Below, in pieces: positions 38,853 to 47,694 of a stretch of 64,000 nt of DNA. Below the pieces are notes generated by a model. That model was not told the DNA's origin. It worked only from the letters and a program-made list of their open reading frames with translations, and searched no databases. Both the position numbers and the translations under genes were made by a program. Source of the stretch: Saccharicrinis carchari (GTDB lineage: Bacteria > Bacteroidota > Bacteroidia > Bacteroidales > Marinilabiliaceae). The stretch lies in the NCBI RefSeq assembly GCF_900182605.1, contig NZ_FXTB01000001.1:62001-126000 (forward strand), given 5' to 3'. Numbering within the stretch: position 1 is the stretch's first letter; the number at the start of each line of letters is the position of its first letter.

Positions 38853-39250
38853 TGGCTTAATGCGATGATGTGTTGATAACGGTCTGGGAACGGTAGTGTA
38901 TGTCAGTTACTTAAAACACAAGCGTTTCCTTCTATTGTTGCGGGTAGTCTGGTAATAGGGAACGGTTCTGATTGGCAGCTTGGTTATACAGAACCGTTCC
39001 AGGCAGGGGGCAGCTTAGGAACCTTGCTGTAATAACCCAGGCTATCATCTGTTCAGTAAATCACCAATCGCCACTAGGCTGGGGAATTTTAAACTAATAA
39101 TACCGGAGAAGCAAATATTCTTGATACTTTAGTCTTAGCTATCTTATTTCGAATATTCTGCATTTTTGGCAGAATATTAAAGAAAAGATATTAACAAAAG
39201 GTAACAAGTATGGCTCAAATGCGTATTGTTAATTAATAACCAAAATCTAA
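38853..39250. other. Intergenic region between the giant gene and its SprF-like partner
   Basis: 398 bases with a strong inverted repeat (38959-39000, listed separately) and an AT-rich stretch before the next ATG. No ORF is recognisable, and I could not find a convincing TAnnTTTG promoter. Confidence 0.5.
38959..39000. repeat. Perfect 12-bp inverted repeat downstream of the giant gene
   Basis: GGAACGGTTCTG (38959-38970) and its exact complement CAGAACCGTTCC (38989-39000) flank an 18-base loop. GGGAACGG also occurs just upstream at 38886-38893. No T run follows, so it may be a processing, attenuation or mRNA-stability hairpin between the giant gene and the SprF-like gene rather than a simple terminator. 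Confidence 0.7.
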
Positions 39251-40318
39251 ATGAAATCAATTAATAATATATATGTTCTGGTACTCACAGCGTTTGCTTT
39301 TTTATTGGTAGACGCTGCTTATGCCCAGGATGCATCTTTTTCGCAGCACTACGCATCGCCCTTATATCTAAGTCCATCATTCACAGGCTTGTCGGAGGGT
39401 AGTCGGATGTCCCTGCACTATCGTGATCAATGGCCGGGAATTCCCGGAACTTACAAAACCATGTCCTTCGCATTTGATCATTATTTGTCTGAATATAACA
39501 GTGGTATAGGATTACAGTTTTATCGCGATGATGCTGGGGGAGGTTTATTGGTAAATCAGAATATTGGTTTGTTATATGCTTACGAGATATTTGTTAGCGA
39601 GGATATAATGATACGTCCCGGTTTGCAATTTAAGTTGGCGCAGTCTTTTATCGATCCTGCTAAAGGCACAACCGGAAGTATGTTTGGATGGGATGGGAGC
39701 CGGGTGGATGGTACCGGTATTATCGTGGATCAGGATAAAATCAATAAGTTTGATGCTGCGGCCTCGGTGATGATATATAGTAATTTTTATTGGGGAGGAT
39801 TATCTGTAGATCATTTGGTGAAAAGTGATGTGGGTTTTACCGATATTGAAACCAACACAGCCATGAAGATGACAGCTTTTGGTGGTGTAAAATGGGTTTA
39901 CAAAGAAGGAAGACGTTCGCCCGACCAAAGTATTACCTTTGCTTTCAACTATCGTAAACAAGCCGACTTTACCCAGCTCGATTTGGGTACTTATTGGCAA
40001 TACAATCCCATTGAGCTGGGGCTTTGGTACAGAGGCATGCCCAGTGACAACACCGAAGGCCTGGGTAATCAGGATGCCATGATTGCCATTATAGGTGTTC
40101 ATTTGGGGCAGATGAGATTAGGTTATTCATTCGACCTCACCCTCTCCGAGCTTGCCGGAAATACCGGTGGATCGCACGAGTTTTCGATCATGTACACTAT
40201 ACCCTCGTCTAATAAACCGAAAATTAACCGTCGTGCTGTGCCCTGTTCTCAACCCGGATATACCGGCAACGCCCCTTCCGGGAATAAATACCGTAGCCGT
40301 TCGCGCCGGATGTTTTGA
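39251..40318 (+). CDS. PorP/SprF family type IX secretion-associated outer-membrane protein
   Basis: A 355-residue protein with signal peptide (cleavage near AYAQDASF) and the PorP/SprF family opening DASFSQHYASPLYLSPSFTG, followed by LHYRDQWPGIPGTYKT and a beta-barrel-like body with LGYSFDLTLSELAGNTGGSH near the end. Members sit in the outer membrane; SprF is required for secretion of SprB through the T9SS in F. johnsoniae, and PorP-like proteins act with type B C-terminal domains. Here it directly follows a giant protein with such a domain, so it is very likely its dedicated export partner. The basic tail (GNKYRSRSRRMF) is an extra beyond the barrel. Confidence 0.9.
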   Translation: MKSINNIYVLVLTAFAFLLVDAAYAQDASFSQHYASPLYLSPSFTGLSEGSRMSLHYRDQWPGIPGTYKTMSFAFDHYLSEYNSGIGLQFYRDDAGGGLLVNQNIGLLYAYEIFVSEDIMIRPGLQFKLAQSFIDPAKGTTGSMFGWDGSRVDGTGIIVDQDKINKFDAAASVMIYSNFYWGGLSVDHLVKSDVGFTDIETNTAMKMTAFGGVKWVYKEGRRSPDQSITFAFNYRKQADFTQLDLGTYWQYNPIELGLWYRGMPSDNTEGLGNQDAMIAIIGVHLGQMRLGYSFDLTLSELAGNTGGSHEFSIMYTIPSSNKPKINRRAVPCSQPGYTGNAPSGNKYRSRSRRMF

Positions 40319-40676
40319 GTTTAGCATAGGGGTACAAGTAACTTGATATAAGTTGAAAAGCCGGAAGTTGAATCTCCCGGCATCTCCTTGTTTTACGTCT
40401 TACGTTTTTCAATCCTCACCGTACGCGTTCCGTTTTACGCCATACGCTTTATGCTATACCCTATATCCTATACACTTTACGCTATTTGCACCACACGCTC
40501 CACTCCCCCTCTCTTACACTATTTCGCTAAAAAATGTCAAATAAATTTTTAAATATTTGTTATTAATATATATTTGTTGCCCAATAAAAACCTATGATGA
40601 GATAGGCTGATAAGAACTAAAGAAACAGCATGCTATTTTATGAATTAGGTGTAGCTTAAATACAAAAAATATTAAA
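40319..40676. other. Intergenic region with degenerate TACGC/TTTA-rich tract
   Basis: Bases about 40388-40500 are an unusual pyrimidine-rich tract in which variants of TTTACGCTAT, ATACGCTTTA and CTATACCCTA recur many times without fixed period. It is not convincingly coding. The rest is AT-rich leader with a -7 promoter element near 40569. Confidence 0.55.
40569..40576 (+). promoter_or_regulatory. Bacteroidota -7 promoter element before the OmpH-like gene
   Basis: TATATTTG fits TAnnTTTG and would start a transcript about 95 bases before the ATG. A TTTG lies upstream but at too short a spacing to be the usual -33 element. Confidence 0.4.
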
Positions 40677-41306
40677 ATGAAAAGAAACAGACAGGTTGTT
40701 AATTTTGCATTGTTATTAGGAATGGCATCTATGATTTTTGCCTCTTGTCAAACAGAAAAAAGGGAGGGCGAGCCGGCCCAACAAAATACTGTGGACAAAT
40801 TAAATGAAAATGGAACATTTCCTGTTGCCTATATTGATACGGACTCTCTTTTGCGTCAATACGGATTGGCGATTCATTTGCAGGAGGAGTTATTAAAAAA
40901 AGAAGAGAAATCGAGAACCGACTTCAACGAACAGGCCAAGAAACTGCAAGCACAAATGACCGAGTTCCAGCGTAAAGTGCAAAACAACGGTTTTTTATCG
41001 CGCGAAAGGGCAGAACAAGAGCAACGTAACCTAATGGCTCGCGACCAGGAGTTGCAAAACCTGAACACAAAACTATCGCAGGAATTGATGGGAGAGCAGG
41101 AGAGCCTGAATCGTCAGTTACGGGATACCCTTTCTAACTATCTCGAAGAGTTTAATGCCGACGGGAGATATAAGCTTATATTAAGCAATATAATGGGCGA
41201 CAATGTACTGTATAGTGCTCCCGGTATTAATATTACAAAGCAAGTAAGTGAAGCTTTAAACAAGCGTTACGAAAGCAGCAAAAACAAAAAAAGCAAAACA
41301 GAATAG
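40677..41306 (+). CDS. OmpH/Skp-like periplasmic chaperone, lipoprotein form
   Basis: A 209-residue predicted lipoprotein (lipobox MIFASC, Cys about residue 23) whose mature part begins with the OmpH/Skp hallmark FPVAYIDTDSLLRQYG, continues as a long charged coiled coil (about 70-155) and ends with the second strand motif (YKLILSNIMGDNVLYSAPGINIT). Skp-type proteins hold unfolded outer-membrane proteins in the periplasm. Position after the SprF-like gene suggests help in assembling the large surface apparatus, which is inference. A clear terminator follows, so it is the end of its transcript. Confidence 0.88.
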   Translation: MKRNRQVVNFALLLGMASMIFASCQTEKREGEPAQQNTVDKLNENGTFPVAYIDTDSLLRQYGLAIHLQEELLKKEEKSRTDFNEQAKKLQAQMTEFQRKVQNNGFLSRERAEQEQRNLMARDQELQNLNTKLSQELMGEQESLNRQLRDTLSNYLEEFNADGRYKLILSNIMGDNVLYSAPGINITKQVSEALNKRYESSKNKKSKTE

Positions 41307-41335
41307 CGTTTTGTTGGTGATAAGATAAATTAATA

Positions 41336-41367
41336 AGGCAGATTCTGTATGGAGTCTGCCTTTTTTA
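41336..41367 (+). terminator. Terminator after the OmpH-like gene
   Basis: An 11-bp stem (AAGGCAGATTC with GAGTCTGCCTT, one G-U pair, 6-nt loop) followed by a T run, 30 bases after the stop codon. Confidence 0.9.
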
Positions 41368-41527
41368 AAATATCTAACTTTTTTGCACAGCTTACTATAG
41401 TTTTTGAAATACACAATATTTAATCAATCCCTAAATCAATATGCTTCAATTTGGGGTATACGAAATCACTAAGCTAATATCCTGTTAATTTAATAAGCTA
41501 CTAAGCCAGGAAGCAAATAAACCAAGC

Positions 41528-42781
41528 ATGCAAGCGTTCCAAAAATATATCAGCAAGCATCCATCACTGACCGGTTTTGATGTAGGCACCATCAAAAAAG
41601 CAGGTTTAGTGGTGGTTATCCCAGCGTATCTGGAGGATGATCTGCAACCCACGCTCGATTCTATTTGCGCCTGTTATCAGCCCGATATTCAAGTTGCTGT
41701 TTTAATTGTAGTAAATGCCAGCATTAATGCTTCAGAACAGGTTGTAGCCCATCAGAAAGAAACCATCCGGCAAATCGAAAAATATTTGTGCCATAATGCA
41801 TCGGTAAATATATATGCGGTAGAGGCCTTTGGCTTACCCAAAAAACATTTTGGTGCCGGGTTGGCACGAAAAATAGGGATGGATTTAGCAGTAGATCATT
41901 TTATTCGTACAGAAAATAAGGACGGGATAATTGTATCGCTGGATGCCGACTCTACAGTAAAACCTAACTACCTTAGGTCTATTGTCGGGTTTTTTTCGCA
42001 CACACAAAATAATGCATGCTCCATTCGCTTCGCGCACCCTACGCAAGGCGATGATTTTGACGAAGATGTATATGCGGCTATAACACAATACGAATTGCAT
42101 CTTCGGTATTACGTTCAGGCATTGCGTTTTATCGGTTTTCCATATGCTTTTCATACCATTGGTTCGTGTTTTGCCTGCACAGCCGCTGCCTATGTTAGTG
42201 TGGGAGGTATGAACAGACGACAGGGGGGTGAGGAGTTTTATTTTATTCAAAAACTGGTGCAGCAGGGGGCATATGCCGAGTTAAATACCACCTGTGTTTA
42301 TCCTTCACCACGTATGTCGTCGCGTGTGCCTTTTGGCACAGGACCATCTGTAAAAAAAATGATAGACAATGCCGAACACGATTACATGACCTATAACCTG
42401 CAGGGTTTTATCGACTTAAAAGATTTGTTTGATAGGGTAGAGGAGTTCTATCAGATACCCATTGACAAATACAATGAATTAATACTGAACCTGCCGGGCA
42501 GGGTAAGGAGCTTTTTGGTGAATTCAAATTTTTACATGGACATGCAAGCTGTAGGCAACAATTGTTCTACATTGGAGGTGTTCAAAAAGCGCTTTTACGA
42601 GGTATTTACTGCCTTTAAGTTGGTTAAGTATATCAACTATACCCATGAGCATTTCCTGGACCGTATGCCTGTGTTTGATGCGGCTATTGAATTGTTGGAT
42701 AGGATGGGGTTAATGAGCGAAGATATTTTTGAAGATGCTGAATTATTGCAGAAATACCGCGAATTGCAAAATGGCAAATGA
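41528..42781 (+). CDS. Glycosyltransferase family 2 protein
   Basis: A 417-residue cytoplasmic GT-A fold protein. The N-terminal half begins with VVVIPAYLEDDLQPTLDSI, the usual GT2 nucleotide-binding strand, and has a DAD motif at Asp139-Asp141 (SLDADSTV) for metal/UDP-sugar binding; GSCFACTAAAYVSVGGM and GGEEFYFIQKLV fit the acceptor-side ED-like motif. No transmembrane segment is obvious. The sugar and acceptor are unknown. It lies between the SprB/SprF-like block and the duplicated SPOR/DUF6588 module, convergent with the latter; it might glycosylate surface material but nothing in the sequence proves that. Confidence 0.85.
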   Translation: MQAFQKYISKHPSLTGFDVGTIKKAGLVVVIPAYLEDDLQPTLDSICACYQPDIQVAVLIVVNASINASEQVVAHQKETIRQIEKYLCHNASVNIYAVEAFGLPKKHFGAGLARKIGMDLAVDHFIRTENKDGIIVSLDADSTVKPNYLRSIVGFFSHTQNNACSIRFAHPTQGDDFDEDVYAAITQYELHLRYYVQALRFIGFPYAFHTIGSCFACTAAAYVSVGGMNRRQGGEEFYFIQKLVQQGAYAELNTTCVYPSPRMSSRVPFGTGPSVKKMIDNAEHDYMTYNLQGFIDLKDLFDRVEEFYQIPIDKYNELILNLPGRVRSFLVNSNFYMDMQAVGNNCSTLEVFKKRFYEVFTAFKLVKYINYTHEHFLDRMPVFDAAIELLDRMGLMSEDIFEDAELLQKYRELQNGK

Positions 42782-42812
42782 TAAACAGGCACACCACTAC
42801 CAAACCTGTTTA
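42782..42812. terminator. Hairpin between convergent genes
   Basis: TAAACAGG and its exact complement CCTGTTTA (15-nt loop) fill most of the 35 bases between the convergent glycosyltransferase and DUF6588 genes. There is no long T run, so termination strength is uncertain. Confidence 0.5.
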
Positions 42813-42816
42813 CTGA

Positions 42817-43809
42817 TCACATCACATGAATCCCAACACCAAAACTGAAATTGGCATACGCGCCGGGAGAATAGGCTGCAAATACCTGTACCATGCCCAA
42901 TTTTGCCTTAAGCCCAAAATCAAGCGCTATCGTTCCTAAATCGTAATTGATTGTTAAAGGATCTTTTTCTTCTGTCTCATTCAGCACATCACCTACAAAA
43001 TAATTGCCTTTTAAGGCATATTCAACTGACGAAGAAGAATAACCCAAGCCCATAAAGGCTGAAAAAACAGGTACATCAAAGCCCAGCAGAAGTCGGCCTG
43101 TGTAGGCCTTCGCCGCCGTGTTAAGCTGCTGAACAGAGGTGGATGACGATGCGTAGTGTAACGAAGCATCGCTGCTGATAGAAGAGTAGGCACCAAAAAT
43201 AGCTAAGGATATAGCGGGGATTTTATTTATTCCGGGAAGATATTCTTTTACACTGTGCTTGATGCCCAGACCATATTGAAACAAATTACCCATTCCGTCC
43301 TTGTCAATTTTAGGCATGAGCTTTACTCTAAGTTCGGTATTATAAGGCAACCCAAGTCCACCCGAAATAATAGGCAACTTAACTTTATCCTGCCCCTCGC
43401 CCCGGGGAAGTTGTATTTCTCTGCCACTTAATCTGTTTATTATGGTTGGGTGACTTTCCGTTTTGCCGGCCACATTTGCAGCAATCGAAAAACTACCGTC
43501 TTTAACCTTATAGTTTTCATCAAACCCGGGCACTTGGTTGAGGTGATAACCCCGTTGGGTAGCAGCTGTTGCACTTGACGACATGCCAATTGAAACATCA
43601 AAGCCCAGAAAGCGGTGTGTTTTTGCGGAGTTATACCAACTTGCTTGTAAATTGCTGCCCAGCATTTGCGTCATTGGATTAAGATAAGTAGAAGCCGCAT
43701 CCTGAATTATTTCGGGGGTCTGCAAAAAATCAACCACCTCCTTTTGTGCGCTGACAAAAGACAAGTTGAAAATCAAGAGCAAAATCAAGGGCGAATTTTT
43801 CATAATCAT
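42817..43809 (-). CDS. DUF6588-like outer-membrane protein, module copy B
   Basis: A 330-residue protein with a signal peptide (cleaved after about SFVSAQ) and a beta-rich body ending VGIHVM. It shares with its paralogue at 44942-45910 the stretch YLxPxxxMLGxxLxxxWYxSAKxHxxLGFD, a PxISxGxGLPY segment, GLGxxxxxKxYxPG and the closing xGxGI pattern, which I recognise as DUF6588. The family's function is unknown. It is the last gene of a four-gene minus-strand cluster, 19 bases after a SPOR-like gene, and is probably cotranscribed with it. Confidence 0.78.
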   Translation of the reverse strand: MIMKNSPLILLLIFNLSFVSAQKEVVDFLQTPEIIQDAASTYLNPMTQMLGSNLQASWYNSAKTHRFLGFDVSIGMSSSATAATQRGYHLNQVPGFDENYKVKDGSFSIAANVAGKTESHPTIINRLSGREIQLPRGEGQDKVKLPIISGGLGLPYNTELRVKLMPKIDKDGMGNLFQYGLGIKHSVKEYLPGINKIPAISLAIFGAYSSISSDASLHYASSSTSVQQLNTAAKAYTGRLLLGFDVPVFSAFMGLGYSSSSVEYALKGNYFVGDVLNETEEKDPLTINYDLGTIALDFGLKAKLGMVQVFAAYSPGAYANFSFGVGIHVM

Positions 43810-43828
43810 AGTGTTATGCTGTTAATAG

Positions 43829-44893
43829 CTATTTGCCTGATTCATCCATCAATAGCTTTGCCTCCCTAAGCGAAATGCGTGTTTTGTTTTTATACGCAAC
43901 AACATAAGCTTTTGTTTTAGAATCTGCCAAAGCTATTTTTGCATCTACCAAACTATTGAACTTTCCGAAACTATATCTGTACCAGCCATCGCCTCTGTTA
44001 ACAACAATTGGGAATGGACCGCTATAAACTTTTTTTAGGGATATATTGCTCACTGGTTTTTTATCTGCCAAAAATTGTACGGTGTAATAAACCTCTGCTT
44101 TTGCCGCTTCCGTAGTACTTTTATTTGCAGGAGCCTGTCCTTGCATCAGGGGTTCATTAAGCAAGGTAACCGGCTTTGGGGCTTCCGGCTTCAGTTCTTC
44201 CTTAATTTCTGGCACAGGATTTTTATTCACTAATGCTAAATCAGTCTTTGGCTCTTCCTGAACCACCTTGGGCTGCTCAATTATCGCCGTATCCTGTTTA
44301 TCCAACTCATCCTGAACCACAATACCACTGTGAATAGTCTTGTCACTTTCAATAATTTGAATAGCTTTCTCGCTCAGGTGAATTGCTTTTTGGTATTCAA
44401 TATTGGATTGATGGATCTGCTTGCCTGCCTTTTTAAGGTTGGCGGTAAGCTTACTTTTTTCCCTGTTGGCCTTTGCCGATTCCAGATGACTTTTAATAGA
44501 GTCGTTAAGGATTAAAACAGTTTTATACGCAACTTGCGCCTCGTTTTTAAGGTAATTGTTTATATGGGAGTTTAGCACCTCCATGGCACCTTCGAAACCT
44601 ACTTTATAATAGGATTTGGTTTGAAAAAGCAACCTGCTCACTCTCTTTCCCACCAACATATTTTCGGATAATTGGATGTAATTGGGCTTACGCTGGAAAA
44701 GCTTTTCCTTGGAGTACGAATTGTTTACAAATAAAATTTCGTTGCCCTGATTAATATATGAATCTGCTTTTTCAATTTTGGCTCTGTCGTTTTCCGAAAG
44801 CATGGCAGCAATTTCTTTATCTACTACCTGGGCTCCCAAAGCCCAGGTAGTAGATATAAAACAGCACATACAAAATATCCGAAGCAAATTCAT
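43829..44893 (-). CDS. Helical protein with C-terminal SPOR-like domain, module copy B
   Basis: A 354-residue exported protein (signal peptide about 1-20) with a long helical region (about 30-195; EKADSYINQGNEILF, many Lys/Glu/Ala), a Pro/Glu-rich linker (about 205-270) and a C-terminal domain of about 80 residues resembling SPOR: YYTVQFLADKKPVSN, SGPFPIVVN, DGWYRYSFGKFNSLVDAK, AYVVAYKNKTRISLREA. SPOR domains usually bind denuded peptidoglycan glycans. It is paralogous to 46107-47225. The pairing with a DUF6588 gene in both copies suggests the two proteins work together between cell wall and outer membrane (inference). Confidence 0.72.
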   Translation of the reverse strand: MNLLRIFCMCCFISTTWALGAQVVDKEIAAMLSENDRAKIEKADSYINQGNEILFVNNSYSKEKLFQRKPNYIQLSENMLVGKRVSRLLFQTKSYYKVGFEGAMEVLNSHINNYLKNEAQVAYKTVLILNDSIKSHLESAKANREKSKLTANLKKAGKQIHQSNIEYQKAIHLSEKAIQIIESDKTIHSGIVVQDELDKQDTAIIEQPKVVQEEPKTDLALVNKNPVPEIKEELKPEAPKPVTLLNEPLMQGQAPANKSTTEAAKAEVYYTVQFLADKKPVSNISLKKVYSGPFPIVVNRGDGWYRYSFGKFNSLVDAKIALADSKTKAYVVAYKNKTRISLREAKLLMDESGK

Positions 44894-44941
44894 GTTTCTA
44901 CTTTTTAAGTTTAATCTGCATGTGATTAAACCTTATCCCAA

Positions 44942-45910
44942 CTACCTAAAACTAATACCCAACCCTGCCGTGATGGAACTATAGTCTCCCAGGGTATAGT
45001 CGGCATGCAGGGCGATTACGCCAAGGCGTATTCTCATACCCACGTTCATGTCGAATCCGGTGGTTGAATAGGCCAAACTAATGGGATCCGAAGTAGCTGT
45101 GGGCCTATAAACTCCCAATAAATCAAAATCACTCGATGATTTACCATAACCCAGTCCGGTATAAAATGCCACTACGGGTAAATTAGCACCTATGAGCAAA
45201 CGCGTGGTTAAACCATTGGCTGAGATGTCTAAATGGCCGTCGAAGTTGGGATCGTCCACTTGCAATTCGCTGGCAAATTTAGTGTAGGCAGCCAATACCG
45301 AAACATTTAACACGGGCACGTGCTTAACACCCGGGATGTAATCTTTAATGTCCTTTTGTAAACCGAGTCCCCAAAGGTTTAGCTTTCCGGCATCGCCAAT
45401 TTCAACCTTGGGTATAAATCTACCCTTTATCTCGAATCCGTAAGGCAGTCCCACCCCGGCAGATATCATGGGGATGGGCAAAAAGTCCATGCCCGTTCCG
45501 TTGGGCATATCAAATTCAGATAAGCCTGTAATATCATCTTTTAATCGTAGTTTCGGAAGGTCGTCAATATCTCCAGCCACGGTTGGCGCTATGGCTGAGG
45601 AAGTAGGCACATGCTCAAATTCACTAAGCTCAAGTTGGCTTACATCAAAACTTAAAGCACTGGATGGGGCTTTAATATAGCTTGCTGTAAACGTGAGGTC
45701 GAAACCCAATAATTTATGCGGTTTTGCCGATGTGTACCATCCGTTGTTCAAGCCTTTTCCTAACATTTCGCCAAAAGGCTTCAGGTAGGGTTGTGCCAAA
45801 GTATTGGCATCTTTTTGTCCGGCCTTCAGCAATTCTGTAATATCGGTTTGTGCAAACGAATTTGCACTAAATAACATTACTACGCCTATCAATAAAAATA
45901 ACTTTTTCAT
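44942..45910 (-). CDS. DUF6588-like outer-membrane protein, module copy A
   Basis: A 322-residue exported protein (signal peptide ending SANSFAQ) with predicted barrel-like strands, ending in LGISFR. It matches the 330-residue protein of module copy B in the N-terminal WYTSAKPHKLLGFDL segment, PMISAGVGLPYGFE, LGLQKDIKDYIPGVKHVP and the ending. DUF6588-type; function not known. It lies 49 bases from the next SPOR-like gene and 196 bases from the preceding one. Confidence 0.78.
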   Translation of the reverse strand: MKKLFLLIGVVMLFSANSFAQTDITELLKAGQKDANTLAQPYLKPFGEMLGKGLNNGWYTSAKPHKLLGFDLTFTASYIKAPSSALSFDVSQLELSEFEHVPTSSAIAPTVAGDIDDLPKLRLKDDITGLSEFDMPNGTGMDFLPIPMISAGVGLPYGFEIKGRFIPKVEIGDAGKLNLWGLGLQKDIKDYIPGVKHVPVLNVSVLAAYTKFASELQVDDPNFDGHLDISANGLTTRLLIGANLPVVAFYTGLGYGKSSSDFDLLGVYRPTATSDPISLAYSTTGFDMNVGMRIRLGVIALHADYTLGDYSSITAGLGISFR

Positions 45911-46106
45911 CTTTTATTAGTGTTTAGTGATTTTTTATAGTTGAGTTTTTATTATGCATTTGCTAAATAATACTACTTATACTTTTAATGAGTCCAATAT
46001 ATCGGTAATACCAGTAATTGTCCATTTTTTTGCTAAAAAGTTTTGGGCTTAACTATTTATAAAATGTTGAAATATAAATAAAATGGGTAATGGAGGTAAC
46101 AGTAAT

Positions 46107-47225
46107 TCAAAAATTAGTTGGGTTTAAAACCTCCTGGTTTTTCATTATTTCGTTAGCTTCCTTTATGGAAATTCGTATGTTATTCAAATAAGCCACAACA
46201 AAACCATGCACGCCCGAACGGATTTTCATAACTTTGGCTTCATTCACGGATGAAAACTCACCAAAGCTGTACCTGTACCATCCATCGGCTACATGCTCAA
46301 GCACTTCAAAGGGACCATCATAAAGCTGTGTTAAGCGCTCCCTTGCCATTGCTTTTCTGTCGGCCACAAATTGCACCGTAAAATATACCTGAGCTATTTC
46401 TTTTGTTTCAGCTGCCGGTTCAGTAGCATCTGACAACAATGGTTCGGTAACTTTATTGGGGAGGATGCTATCCGTGGGTGTTAAAACAGAATCAGGTTTT
46501 GCAACCAACACCATGGTGCTATCCATATTCGGCAGTGCATCCAATTTAGCTATTGAGTCCATTTCTGCTACCCCGGCCATAGACAGGGTAGGCGGCACCT
46601 CTTTCAGAATGACAGGCTCCGGAGCCATGGCCAATGTATCTGCAGAACCCACTTCTGATTCCTGGATAAGTGCTGTCGTGGATTCACTCGCTATTTCTAT
46701 TGGTTTATAGTTAACGGCGGCTTTTATTAAAGTTTCAACGGCTCTAGCCTCCACCTCGTTAGCTTCCAGCAACATAGCGGCTGCCCTGTTTGCATCTGAC
46801 AGGTTATTTAATTTACGGCGGAGTTTTCTGCCTCTTTTGTAATCCTTCCCGGCTTTATGCATCAAATCCAAGGTGTGCTGCTGTAAAGCGTTCTTACTTA
46901 CCCCTTTGTTAACTGCTTTTTTATAGGTTTTATATTTTTTACCGTAGCCTTCTTTGTAAAACGAAGCAGAAGAGACTATTATTTTATTGCTTTTACTTTG
47001 TAAACGGCGCACCTTACCCGAACGGGATTTACCCTCGGCATCAATGGCCTCAATTTGCCGGGTGTACTTTTCTTTTTTATCGACAATTGCATCTCCTTTA
47101 GCAATTTTTTTGTCGGCCACAGCTATTTTTCTTTCATCACCTGAGTTTATTATCGATTTTTGCTGCGCTTGCATTTGAACCGCAAAACTTAAAAACACTA
47201 CTAAAATCCAATTTAAAAGCCTCAT
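46107..47225 (-). CDS. Helical protein with C-terminal SPOR-like domain, module copy A
   Basis: A 372-residue exported protein (signal peptide cleaved near VQMQAQQ) with a very basic helical N-terminal region (about 30-175, many Lys/Arg), an acidic Pro/Glu/Asp-rich linker (about 185-285) and the SPOR-like C-terminal domain: VYFTVQFVADRKAMA, YDGPFEVLEHV, DGWYRYSFGEFSSVNEAK, GFVVAYLNNIRISIKEA. First gene of the minus-strand four-gene cluster. The basic helical half differs more between the two copies than the SPOR-like part, pointing to peptidoglycan binding as the shared function (inference). Confidence 0.72.
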   Translation of the reverse strand: MRLLNWILVVFLSFAVQMQAQQKSIINSGDERKIAVADKKIAKGDAIVDKKEKYTRQIEAIDAEGKSRSGKVRRLQSKSNKIIVSSASFYKEGYGKKYKTYKKAVNKGVSKNALQQHTLDLMHKAGKDYKRGRKLRRKLNNLSDANRAAAMLLEANEVEARAVETLIKAAVNYKPIEIASESTTALIQESEVGSADTLAMAPEPVILKEVPPTLSMAGVAEMDSIAKLDALPNMDSTMVLVAKPDSVLTPTDSILPNKVTEPLLSDATEPAAETKEIAQVYFTVQFVADRKAMARERLTQLYDGPFEVLEHVADGWYRYSFGEFSSVNEAKVMKIRSGVHGFVVAYLNNIRISIKEANEIMKNQEVLNPTNF

Positions 47226-47694
47226 TTACAATTATTAAATTTCAAATTACTTTGCACGTAAGTCTCATCATCAAAAGGAGCCTCATGGCTTTTACTTTAA
47301 AACGGGTTGAGATGTTTCAAAATAGGACAGTGAAGATTCATTTTTTATTGTAAAAACATCATATTAAACCTTTCAAATCATAACATCAAAAAATATAAGG
47401 ATTTGCAAACTTTAAGGATTGTGATTTGTATAAAAAGACGATAAAATCTACTTTTGTGCCGTTTACAATTCACTAATTTAATGTACACAAGAAACGGGCT
47501 ATTCGCATGTTTCTCGCTGGTGAGGAATTGTTTTTGGCGAGTTTCCTGCTAATAACAGACAGTCATCGTAAGCTAATCAAGAATAAATATTCAAAATAAG
47601 ATGAAACCGGCATCGCCGGAGCAAAAAATTAGGCCACACAGGAGGGTGATTATAAATTGCACCGGCTATCAGGGTTTTGCTAATTTTTAAACCT
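47226..47694. other. Divergent intergenic region, long leader of the M3 peptidase gene
   Basis: Holds a good plus-strand promoter (47425-47456) and therefore a leader of roughly 230 bases before the peptidase ATG. The leader contains a CCGGC-ATC-GCCGG hairpin (47607-47619), a 29-codon upstream frame (47601-47690) and an AGGAGG at 47640-47645, rare in this genome segment. No known riboswitch is recognised. Confidence 0.5.
47425..47456 (+). promoter_or_regulatory. Bacteroidota-type promoter upstream of the M3 peptidase gene
   Basis: TTTG at 47425-47428 and TACTTTTG at 47449-47456 match the -33 TTTG and -7 TAnnTTTG elements with a 20-base spacer. The start point would be near 47462. Confidence 0.6.
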
